A stretch of 64,000 nt of DNA from CAVPXC01 sp963709505 (lineage in GTDB: Bacteria > Chloroflexota > Anaerolineae > JAAEKA01), in the NCBI GenBank assembly GCA_963709505.1, contig CAVPXC010000012.1:1-64000 (forward strand), written 5' to 3'. The position numbers and the translations under genes are program-made. The notes beneath the pieces were generated by a model. That model saw only the letters and a list, made by a program, of their open reading frames with translations, was not told the DNA's origin and made no database searches. Shown here piece by piece: positions 46,835 through 54,546 of the stretch. The stretch's first letter is position 1, and each line of letters starts with the position of its first letter.

Positions 46835-49345
46835 ATGACCCGCCGACAAACCACACTTGTCGCCATGCTGCTGTTTGTGCTGGCCGTGCTTTTGCGCTTG
46901 CCGCACCTGGGCGCCTTTTTGACGCCTGATGAACAGCGCATCTGGACCACCCTGACCGCCCAGTTTATGTCGGCCCTCCTGCGCGGCGATTGGGCGGCGA
47001 CGGCTACCAGCGGCTACCCTGGCGTGACGACCACGTGGGCTGGCAGCCTGGGACTGGCGCTCCAGTGGCTGGTGGCTCGCCCGCCTGATGTCACCAGTCT
47101 CGCCGGCATGGCCGATGCGCTGCTGGCAAGCCCCACCCGGCTCGATATGTTGCCGTGGGTGCGCTTGGGCGTAGTACTCGCCTCGGCCGCGGGCATCGCC
47201 CTTGTCTTCCTGCTGACGCGTCGCCTGTTCGACGATGCGGTCGCCTTGCTTGCAGCCGGCCTCTTGCTGTTTGACCCCTTCCTGCTCGCCCATACCCGTA
47301 TCCTCAACACCGATCCGCTACTGGCGCTGGCCTTGACGATCAGCTGGCTGGCTTTGATGATCGGCGCCGCCGGCGGTCAGCGTCGCTACCTGGTCATCAG
47401 CGGCGTTGGCTTTGGTCTGGCGCTTTTAACCAAGACTCCAGCACTGCTCGTCACGCCGCTGGTGATCGGTTGGATCTTCTGGCAGCAGGGTCATCGTCAA
47501 AGCTCGGCGGGAGATGTGCTGCGCGCCGGAGCGATCGATCTCGCCTGGTTCGCTGTTCCAGCCGCGCTGACATGCGTGATCCCTTGGCCGGCGCTCTGGG
47601 TCGCCCCGCTGGCGACACTCCAACGCAGCATCGAGTTTGCCGCGGTGCTCGGGCAGACGGGCCACGAGCTGGGCAATTTCTGGCTCGGCCAACCGGTGGA
47701 TGGACCCGGCGCCCTGTTCTATCCGGCCGTGCTGCTGTGGCGCTCGACGCCAGTAACGCTGATTGGCCTGGTTCTGGCGATTCCCGCCTTGACCGCCACG
47801 GCGCTGAGCCGTCTCAAGTCCGCCACGCCAAAGAACGGGCAGGAAGGCCGTAGCGCGGCATGGGCGCTGGTGCTGTTCGTCGCCTGGTTTGCCGTGGCGA
47901 TGAGCTTCAGCCCCAAGAAATTCGATCGCTATCTCCTGCCGGCGTTTCCAGCGTTCGACATACTCGCCGCCTGGGGATGGCTCACGGCCGTGCGCTGGAT
48001 CAGCGCGGCCTGGCGCCGTCGGGCCACAGGTCGCCAAACAACTCAAGTCCCGCGCTTTGGCGGCAAGCCGCAGAGGGTTCGAATGCCCGCGTCCGGCACA
48101 GGATGGGCCATAGCGGCCATGCTGGTCCTGCTCAGCCTGCAGGCGGCCTCCGCTCTCAGTCACCTGCCGACCTATATGACCGCCTACAATCCTCTGCTTG
48201 GCGGCCTGCGCACGGCTGAACGTGTGATGTTGGTCGGCTGGGGCGAAGGATTCGAGCAGGCAGCAGCCTACCTCGATCAACAGCCGGACGCAAGCACCTT
48301 GCGTGTGGCGGCCTGGTACGGCTCCAACGTCTTTGGCCCCTTTTTTCGCGGGCGGAGCTACGATCTTCACTACGACCTGCGCACGGCCGCTGACCTCTAC
48401 ACCAACGACGTTGATTATGTCGTAACGTATGTCAACCAACTGCAGCGCCAACTTCTGGATGCGAGCATTGCCGACCGGCTTGGGACACCACTCATGACTA
48501 GCAGCTGGTCGGGTGTGCCCCTGGCGCAGGTCTATGCCTGGCCCAAGCCCTTTGAGCACACGTCCGATCGAACCTTCACCGACCGGCTGCAGTTGTTGGG
48601 GTGGGAGGTAGGACAGGTCGATCCCAACCAGAGCCAGGTCCCGGTGCGGCTGTACTGGGACGCTGATGCCGCCGCGGCCGGTGGCCTCCCCCCCGTGCTA
48701 GTCTGGCTGAAGGATGTTAGTGGCGAGGTGTGGGCACAGACAGAAATGATTCCTAGCTTCGATCCGGCGCTGGTGACATCAGGCTGGGTGGACAGACGGG
48801 CCGTGCTGCAGACGCTCACGTTAAAGCTGCCCGCTGGCCTGCTCGCGGGCGACTATCGAGTCGAGATGGCGCCGCAAGCTACCGCCAGCCTTGACCTTGG
48901 CGCAGTGGCAATTGCTGCCAGCCTGGACGATCAGACACTCCCTCAAGACATGCAGGCGCCGCCGGAGCCGGTTGTGTTCGGCAACTCGGTACGGCTCGTG
49001 GGTTCGGATTTGGTCGTCAAAGGCGATATCTGGCAGCTAGACTTGTTGTGGGCTGCGCTGGCGTCTCCGCCGTCCAAGGCCAAGTTCTTCGTGCATGGGA
49101 TTAACTCGGCAGGGGAGATTGTGGCGCAGGTGGACAGTGTCCTGGCGGCGTTGCCGGGTCAGGAGATTGCGGGCTGGCAGCAGGGCGAACTGGTGCGACA
49201 GCGTGTCCGAATCGAGTGGCCGAAAAACACAGGGGATTCTCGCAGTCTCTACCTGGGCATCTACGACCCGGACACGGGACAACGCATGCCTGTGACGGCA
49301 GGCGAGCAGATCCTCCCGGATGGGCGATATCCTCTGGCCAGGTAA
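46835..49345 (+). CDS. GT39/ArnT-like polytopic glycosyltransferase with extracytoplasmic C-terminal region
   Basis: 836 residues, frame intact. The N-terminal part has about 10 or more spans and the hallmark acidic motif ALFTPDE-like AFLTPDEQRIWTTL, then SGYPGVTTTWAGSLGLAL, LLLFDPFLLAHTRILNTDPL and FSPKKFDRYLLPAFPAFDIL. The C-terminal 300 residues are outside the membrane, with beta-rich blocks such as VPVRLYWDADAAAAGGLPP and LPAGLLAGDYRVEMAP. The family transfers sugars from lipid carriers to proteins or lipids; donor and acceptor are unknown. The start at 46835 is fixed by a promoter that predicts a leaderless mRNA. The gene at 24727-27369 has the same architecture in damaged form. Confidence 0.9.
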   Translation: MTRRQTTLVAMLLFVLAVLLRLPHLGAFLTPDEQRIWTTLTAQFMSALLRGDWAATATSGYPGVTTTWAGSLGLALQWLVARPPDVTSLAGMADALLASPTRLDMLPWVRLGVVLASAAGIALVFLLTRRLFDDAVALLAAGLLLFDPFLLAHTRILNTDPLLALALTISWLALMIGAAGGQRRYLVISGVGFGLALLTKTPALLVTPLVIGWIFWQQGHRQSSAGDVLRAGAIDLAWFAVPAALTCVIPWPALWVAPLATLQRSIEFAAVLGQTGHELGNFWLGQPVDGPGALFYPAVLLWRSTPVTLIGLVLAIPALTATALSRLKSATPKNGQEGRSAAWALVLFVAWFAVAMSFSPKKFDRYLLPAFPAFDILAAWGWLTAVRWISAAWRRRATGRQTTQVPRFGGKPQRVRMPASGTGWAIAAMLVLLSLQAASALSHLPTYMTAYNPLLGGLRTAERVMLVGWGEGFEQAAAYLDQQPDASTLRVAAWYGSNVFGPFFRGRSYDLHYDLRTAADLYTNDVDYVVTYVNQLQRQLLDASIADRLGTPLMTSSWSGVPLAQVYAWPKPFEHTSDRTFTDRLQLLGWEVGQVDPNQSQVPVRLYWDADAAAAGGLPPVLVWLKDVSGEVWAQTEMIPSFDPALVTSGWVDRRAVLQTLTLKLPAGLLAGDYRVEMAPQATASLDLGAVAIAASLDDQTLPQDMQAPPEPVVFGNSVRLVGSDLVVKGDIWQLDLLWAALASPPSKAKFFVHGINSAGEIVAQVDSVLAALPGQEIAGWQQGELVRQRVRIEWPKNTGDSRSLYLGIYDPDTGQRMPVTAGEQILPDGRYPLAR

Positions 49346-49356
49346 GTGCGACACAA

Positions 49357-49488
49357 GATTGGACCTTTCTCAGCAGAAAGGTCCAATCTGCTTCCATTCT
49401 AACGCGATTGGACCTTTCTTCTGAGAAAGATCCAATCTGTTTCCATTCTAGCGGAAGATTGGACCTTTCTCGGAAGAAAGGTCCAATC
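49357..49488. repeat. Three tandem 32-base palindromes, about 50-base period
   Basis: Hairpins at 49357-49388, 49406-49437 and 49457-49488 share the arm GATTGGACCTTTCT and its complement. Only the loop differs (for example CAGC, TCTG, CGGA cores). The spacers are also alike, with TTCCATTCTA in both. The array lies between two convergent genes, the glycosyltransferase and sdhB, and could end both transcripts. It is not CRISPR: spacers are conserved, 17-19 bases long, and no cas gene is near. Confidence 0.85.
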
Positions 49489-49503
49489 GGGATTGCTTCG
49501 GAG

Positions 49504-50208
49504 TTACTTCACGCCACCTTCGAGGATGGCTTTCTTGACATCGCCAATCGCCTTGGTGATGTTGATATCACGCGGGCAACACTCGACGCAGTTGAAGATG
49601 GTGCGACAGCGCCAGACGCCCATCGTGTCGTTCATGATCTCCAAGCGCTCCTTGACCGCGTGGTCGCGGCTGTCGAAAATGAAACGGTGAGCCTGGACGA
49701 TCGCCGCCGGCCCGATGTACTCGCCGTTGGCCCAAAAAGAGGGACAGGAGGTCGTGCAGCAGGCGCAGAGAATACATTTGGTGGTATCGTCGAAGCGCTC
49801 ACGATCCTCGACAGTCTGATAACGTTCGTGGTCCACCGGCGGAGCCTCATCGTTGATCAGATAAGGTTTGATTGCACGATACTTGGCGAAGAACGGCTCC
49901 ATGTCTACTGCCAGGTCTTTGATGACCGGCAGGCCGCGGATCGGCTCGACCGTGATCTTCTTGCCCAGGTCTTTCATCAGCACCTTGCAAGCCAGGCGGT
50001 TTCGGCCGTTCACCACCATCGCGTCCGACCCGCAGATGCCGTGGGCGCAGGAGCGGCGGAACGTTAGGGTGCCGTCCATGAACCACTTCACATGGTTGAG
50101 CGCGTCCAGGAGCTGGTCGTTGGGCTGCACGTCCACATCGTACTCGCCCCACCACTGCTTCTCGTCCTTCTCGGGATTGAAGCGCTTGATCTTTAACAGT
50201 ACTCGCAT
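49504..50208 (-). CDS. sdhB: Succinate dehydrogenase/fumarate reductase iron-sulfur subunit
   Basis: Carries electrons from SdhA to quinone through three Fe-S clusters. 234 residues. The [2Fe-2S] ligands lie in FRRSCAHGICGSDAMVVNG and LACKV. The [4Fe-4S] motif is CILCACCTTSCPSFW, and the [3Fe-4S]/[4Fe-4S] region is CRTIFNCVECCPRDINITKAI. Frame intact. It starts 12 bases after sdhA with AGGAGG upstream of the ATG. Last gene of sdhCDAB. Confidence 0.97.
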   Translation of the reverse strand: MRVLLKIKRFNPEKDEKQWWGEYDVDVQPNDQLLDALNHVKWFMDGTLTFRRSCAHGICGSDAMVVNGRNRLACKVLMKDLGKKITVEPIRGLPVIKDLAVDMEPFFAKYRAIKPYLINDEAPPVDHERYQTVEDRERFDDTTKCILCACCTTSCPSFWANGEYIGPAAIVQAHRFIFDSRDHAVKERLEIMNDTMGVWRCRTIFNCVECCPRDINITKAIGDVKKAILEGGVK

Positions 50209-50220
50209 CTGTCAATCCTC

Positions 50221-52012
50221 CTAGTAGACGCGCACCTGCGGCTTGTAGCGGTCGATGACTACCGGCTTGTACTCGATTTGGTAGTTGTCGCCCTCGCGGC
50301 GGATGAAGGTGTGCTTGAGCCAGTTCTCGTCGTCGCGCTGCTGGTAGTCGTCGCGCAGCGTGTCCGCCGCGACTTTCCGTGCGGTTGAGAGCCGAGAGGG
50401 TCGTCACCTCGGCCAGGTCGAGCATGTTGCCAAGCTCCCAAGTCTCCAATAGATCGGTATTGAAGCGTTTGCCCTTGTCACCCACGTAGACGTGCTGGAA
50501 CTGTTTCTTGAGCTCACGCACCTTCTCCAGCGCCTCGTTCATCAATTGCTCGGTGCGGAAGACACCGACGTTGCGCATCATAATGTCGCGCATGGCGCTG
50601 CGCAAGGCCGCCGAAGGCATTCCCGTCGGGTTGGCCAGCAAATGATCCAATTCGGCACGCACCGCACCATCCGGGTTCTCCGGCAGTGGTGCGTGGTCGA
50701 CCTGGTTGCAGAACTCGGCCATCGCAATGCCGCCGCGCTTGCCGAAGACTACCAGGTCCACCAAGGAGTTTGTGCCCAGGCGGTTTGCACCGTGCACGCT
50801 GACACAGGCAACCTCACCGGCGGCGTACCCACCGGGCAGCGGCGTGTTTTGGGCATCGACCAGGATCCGCCCGTCGGCGTCGGTCGGGATACCACCCATT
50901 GCGTAGTGTGCCGTGGGCTGAATGGGCATCGGATCCTTGACCGGATCAACGCCCAGGTAAGTGCGACAGAAGTCGGCGATATCGGGCAGCTTCTTCTCGA
51001 TGTCCTCGGCCGTGATGCGTCGCGGCGTGCCGTCTGGGTTCTTCTTGCCGTCCTCGTCAAAGGTCCTGTTGACTACCTCCGGCCGCACGTCAAGATAGAC
51101 GTAGTCCTCGCCGTTGATACCGCGGCCCTCGGCAATCTCGAGGTAGATCGCACGCGAGATCACGTCGCGGCTGGCCAGGTCCTTGATCGTCGGGGCGTAC
51201 TTCAGCATAAAGCGTTCGCCCTTGCCGTTGATCAGAACACCGCCCTCGCCGCGCACGCCCTCGGTGATGAGAATACCCATCTTGTAGATGCCGGTGGGAT
51301 GGAACTGGAAGAACTCCATGTCCTCCAGCGGATAGCCTTTGCGCAGCAGCACGGCTGGCGCGTCACCGGTCAACGAAAAGGCATTCGAAGTAATGTTCCA
51401 GAGCCGGCCCCAGCCGCCGCTGGCGAAGAAGACGGCCTTGGCGTGGAACACGTGCAGCTCGCCGCTGTTGATGTGATAGGCGACGATGCCGGCCACCCGT
51501 CCATCGCTAACCAGCAGGTCCATGAACTCGAACTCGTCGAAAAACTGAACATCGTTCTTGATGCACTGCTGATAAAGGGTCTGAAGGATCATGTGCCCGG
51601 TGCGGTCGGCCGCATGACAAGCCCGGCGCACAGGTTGCTTAGTGTCGTTGTTGGTGTGACCACCGAAAGGACGCTGTGAGATCTTGCCTTCGGGCGTGCG
51701 ATCAAAAGGCAAGCCCATGTGCTCCAGCTCGAGCACGATGTCCACGGCGTCCTTGCACATGATGTCCACGGCATCCTGGTCGGCCAGGTAGTCGCTGCCT
51801 TTGACCGTGTCAAAGGCGTGCCACTCCCAGTGGTCCTCTTCCAGGTTGCCCAGCGCTGCGCCGATGCCGCCTTGAGCGGTTCCGGTGTGCGATCGTGTCG
51901 GGTACAGTTTGCTAACAACGGCGACGTTGGCGCTTTTCGAGGCATAAAGCGCAGCCATCAGGCCCGCGCCTCCTGCGCCGACGATCACCGCATCAAACTT
52001 GTGGTAGTTCAT
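50221..52012 (-). CDS. sdhA: Succinate dehydrogenase/fumarate reductase flavoprotein subunit (frameshift near 50356)
   Basis: Oxidises succinate to fumarate with covalently bound FAD. About 597 residues. The FAD-binding N-terminus is DAVIVGAGGAGLMAALYASKS. RSHTGTAQGGIGAALGN includes the FAD-attachment histidine region, and the active site blocks are GGHTNNDTKQPVRRACH and PTAHYAMGGIPTDADGR, then GANRLGTNSLVDLVVFGKR. One extra base at about 50356 breaks the frame after NRTESRGGHA; the other frame continues RDDYQQRDDENWLKHTF and stops at 50221. Unrepaired, the frame would run into sdhB sequence to 49847. AGGAGG precedes the ATG. Confidence 0.95.
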
Positions 52013-52127
52013 GAATCTACGATCCTCCTACGCTACTGATGAACTTGCTCGGGCTGTCCTTTGCTTGCACGCCGGCAAGAGCCGACTGTGCCCCAGTGTC
52101 GTTCATCTTGCTGCCGTTGCCGAACGA

Positions 52128-52553
52128 TTACTTGGTCAACGCCGCGGCAATAGCGCCAATTGCGGTCTGACCCGAGCTTGCGTCGGCCGTAAAAATAACT
52201 TGGGCGCCCATCAGGATGAAGACAAAGGCGACGACATAGAGCGCCGTCTTCAGGAACACATTCCAGCCGCGGCGATGAAAATAGTCGTCGATCACCCAGC
52301 GCGTGCCGTTGACTCCGTGGAGCAAGGCGAAGAGGAGCAGAGCCAGGTCATATACCTGCCAAAAGGGGCTTTGCCAGCGTTGGATGATCACGTCGAAGGT
52401 GATGTTCTCGACGCCGATCGTGACGTGCATAATCATCAGGTGGGCCACTGCGAGCAACAACAAGGCGGCGCCGCTCACCCGCATGAAGTACCAGGAGAGT
52501 ACCTCGAAGCGACCGGAACTACCCGGCCGGCTTCCTCTCGAAACTGCGGACAT
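52128..52553 (-). CDS. sdhD: Succinate dehydrogenase membrane anchor subunit (SdhD-like)
   Basis: 141 residues with three membrane spans: SGAALLLLAVAHLMIMHVTI, YDLALLLFALLHGVNGTRWV and ALYVVAFVFILMGAQVIF. HLMIMH and HGVNGTRWVIDDY carry the histidines and polar residues expected for haem and quinone binding in the SdhC/SdhD families. The ATG at 52553 has AAAGGAGA upstream. It lies between sdhC (15-base gap) and sdhA (115-base gap). Subunit letter is assigned by order only. Confidence 0.9.
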   Translation of the reverse strand: MSAVSRGSRPGSSGRFEVLSWYFMRVSGAALLLLAVAHLMIMHVTIGVENITFDVIIQRWQSPFWQVYDLALLLFALLHGVNGTRWVIDDYFHRRGWNVFLKTALYVVAFVFILMGAQVIFTADASSGQTAIGAIAAALTK

Positions 52554-52567
52554 AGTCGATCTCCTTT

Positions 52568-52993
52568 CTAGGTTGCGGATGGCCACCAGGGCATGTGGAT
52601 GCCAAACCACGGCCCTACGGTGGCAATCGCCGCCGGGATGAACACGATCAGGGTCAGGATCAGCACGACGCGGAACATGTTGCGCTGCATCCTCAAGTTC
52701 GAGAAGCGTTTAGGCCAGAAGTCCACCAAGATGATCCGCACGCCGTTGAACGCATGGTATACCACCCCGAAGATCAAGCCCAACTCAGCGATCTTGAACG
52801 GAGGCCAGGTGTAGAGAATGAGGAACTTGCCGAAGACCTCCGGGCCAAAGCCGACCAGGAAGATATCGAGGATGTGGAGCAAGAGGAACGCCATGATGCC
52901 CAGGCCACCCACTCGATGCAGCAGCCACGCGTAGTGGCCCTCTCTGCCGCGGTAGGTGATGCCTTGCCAAATGGAAGCAACTGCGCTTGCCAT
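52568..52993 (-). CDS. sdhC: Succinate dehydrogenase cytochrome b556-type subunit (SdhC-like)
   Basis: 141 residues, three membrane spans. Family signatures: YAWLLHRVGGLGIMAFLLLHI (Ser/His-Arg type quinone region and haem-ligand His), ILDIFLVGFGPE, VVYHAFNGVRIILVDFWP. AAAGGAG lies upstream of the ATG at 52993. First gene of the sdh operon, about 100 bases after a consensus promoter. Confidence 0.93.
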   Translation of the reverse strand: MASAVASIWQGITYRGREGHYAWLLHRVGGLGIMAFLLLHILDIFLVGFGPEVFGKFLILYTWPPFKIAELGLIFGVVYHAFNGVRIILVDFWPKRFSNLRMQRNMFRVVLILTLIVFIPAAIATVGPWFGIHMPWWPSAT

Positions 52994-53099
52994 ACACAAC
53001 TCCTTTCTAATGAGACCTCGTTATGTCAACGAGTGACGGTGCGCAGAAACGACATCCCCACGTCTGTCATTTCTGGAGCGACTATGTGAAGTAAGGCGC

Positions 53100-53128
53100 A
53101 TTATAGCGCCCGGTATGGGAAAAGTCAA
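53100..53128 (-). promoter_or_regulatory. Promoter of sdhCDAB
   Basis: Minus strand TTGACT (53123-53128), 17-base spacer, TATAAT (53100-53105). Leader about 100 bases. Confidence 0.85.
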
Positions 53129-53169
53129 GAACAAGTGCAACTCTTGCACTTCGTCGCACAAACGGATGC

Positions 53170-53197
53170 TTGGAGGCGGGATGCTTTCGGGTATAAT
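53170..53197 (+). promoter_or_regulatory. Promoter of the dockerin-like secreted protein
   Basis: TTGGAG (53170-53175), 16-base spacer, TATAAT (53192-53197), divergent from the sdh promoter, about 90 bases before the ATG at 53290. Confidence 0.7.
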
Positions 53198-53207
53198 CAA
53201 TCTGGTT

Positions 53208-53236
53208 GTAGGGGCAGGTGCAAGACCTGCCCCTAC
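53208..53236 (+). repeat. 12-bp perfect hairpin in the leader of the dockerin-like gene
   Basis: GTAGGGGCAGGT (53208-53219) pairs with ACCTGCCCCTAC (53225-53236), loop GCAAG. It begins at the predicted transcription start. It resembles widespread short palindromes in environmental genomes and has no T-tract. Confidence 0.6.
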
Positions 53237-53289
53237 GAAGGAATTTTCGGACCCAAAGGGTCTGCAGTTTAGCATCTGGAGGTCACAGC

Positions 53290-54411
53290 ATGCCCATCCG
53301 CATTCGCCTTTTGGCCATTGCCGCATCGACCACGGCTTCGCTTTTGATGGTACTGGCGCTTGTGACCGTCCATGCCGGCGCAGAGCCGGCCGCCGTTCCA
53401 CAGGATCCACAGAATACGCTCACCCGCCAGCGTGACCCGGTCGTTGTTCAGGGAAGCAGTCTGCCGGAGTTTGCTGGCGCGCCGTTGAATGAGCTGTTCG
53501 TCTACGCGTACAACGGCGGAATTTGGCATCAGATCCCCTTCCAGTTGGATGAGGTCGAGCCCATCGGCAATACCTACGTGGTCACCGAGGACGGCCAGCT
53601 AGACGCCAACGACGAGCTGGCGTTCATGGCGCTGGACGCCGGCGCAGGCGCCGGCGCGACCGCTAACAACGGAGCATCCGTCTATCCGGCCAGCTTGCGC
53701 ACGACGGGTGACCCCTTTGATCTGGCCGCGCTAGCGGCCAGCATTCCCATCCCCGGGCTGACCTTGCAGGAATTGCGCATCAGCCTGGACCTTCTCAATC
53801 CTACGGTAAGCGGCTATGCGCCGGCGCGCTATATCAACAGCAACATCGCCGCCGCAGGCATGCCTGTCGACGGCGCACCTGACACCGTACCAACCGCGTT
53901 GGCGGCCTGGTCGCAATACAACGGCAGCCTGGGCAGCATCGTCCTACTAAACTCCGTACAGACTGTGGGCACGAGCGCTTTCACTTATTACCTCGACAAT
54001 GCGCGCGCCACTGCGGCCGACTGCCACGGCACGGATGGCGCCTACGGCGAGAGCGGCGTGCGCATCGCGCCGTTCAGCGGCGTGGTGACCGTGACCCAGC
54101 AGCTGTATTTTGCCCCACCGCTGAGCCAGGCGGCAGGCACGACCTACCAGGCCTACTCCGCCAACCCGCTGCAGACGGCGGGCGTTTCGCAGCTCACATG
54201 CTTCTTCGCCGATCTCCAGCCGGATGCCGGCCACACGAACCCGGCGCTGTGCGACAACGACGTCGACATCGCCGACGTGCAGCGCGTTGCTGGGTGCTGG
54301 AACCAGGCGCCTGGCTCGCCGGCTTGCCCCACGACACTGGATGTGGATCGCGACACGGACATCGATGCAGGTGACATCGCTGCGGTGGCCGGGCAGTGGG
54401 GTTGGAGTTGA
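53290..54411 (+). CDS. Secreted protein with C-terminal dockerin-like EF-hand pair
   Basis: 373 residues. The ATG at 53290 follows GGAGG by 8 bases. Signal peptide (LLAIAASTTASLLMVLALVTVHAGA). The main part is a beta-rich domain that I do not recognise (PVVVQGSSLPEFAGAPLNEL, FQLDEVEPIGNTYVV, TYYLDNARATAADCHG). The last about 60 residues hold two Asp-rich loops, DNDVDIADVQRVAGCW and DVDRDTDIDAGDIAAVAG, typical of type-I dockerin or related calcium-binding pairs, as also seen in the sugar-dehydrogenase-like protein at 14013. No cohesin is seen in the window. Exported, frame intact. Confidence 0.85.
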   Translation: MPIRIRLLAIAASTTASLLMVLALVTVHAGAEPAAVPQDPQNTLTRQRDPVVVQGSSLPEFAGAPLNELFVYAYNGGIWHQIPFQLDEVEPIGNTYVVTEDGQLDANDELAFMALDAGAGAGATANNGASVYPASLRTTGDPFDLAALAASIPIPGLTLQELRISLDLLNPTVSGYAPARYINSNIAAAGMPVDGAPDTVPTALAAWSQYNGSLGSIVLLNSVQTVGTSAFTYYLDNARATAADCHGTDGAYGESGVRIAPFSGVVTVTQQLYFAPPLSQAAGTTYQAYSANPLQTAGVSQLTCFFADLQPDAGHTNPALCDNDVDIADVQRVAGCWNQAPGSPACPTTLDVDRDTDIDAGDIAAVAGQWGWS

Positions 54412-54424
54412 TAGCCTGATACGC

Positions 54425-54546
54425 GCTCGGGCCGGTCTCCGACCGAGCCGTCATGGTGCAACAATTACTCGGACCGGCTCGGTCGGAGACCGGCCCGAGC
54501 GTTCAGATTGAATGATTGACTGGCTCGGTCAGAGACCGGCCCGAGC
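54425..54546. repeat. 26-bp inverted repeat plus third copy
   Basis: The 26-base sequence at 54425-54450 is exactly inverted at 54475-54500, and a third copy (25 bases, one difference) in the latter orientation lies at 54522-54546. The first pair forms a hairpin with a 24-base loop just after the dockerin-like gene. The third overlaps the putative start of the ABC transporter frame. Confidence 0.85.

Noticed and set aside
46760..47293. Longer form of the APH-like protein (521 codons)
   Set aside because: The extra N-terminal part is antisense to the intact glycosyltransferase and crosses both promoters.
49357..49488. Possible CRISPR array
   Set aside because: Only three units, repeats are full palindromes, spacers are conserved and short, and there are no cas genes.
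49847..50380. sdhA reading frame extending to 49847
   Set aside because: It follows a one-base break; the continuing family sequence is in another frame and stops at 50221, and the extension overlaps sdhB.
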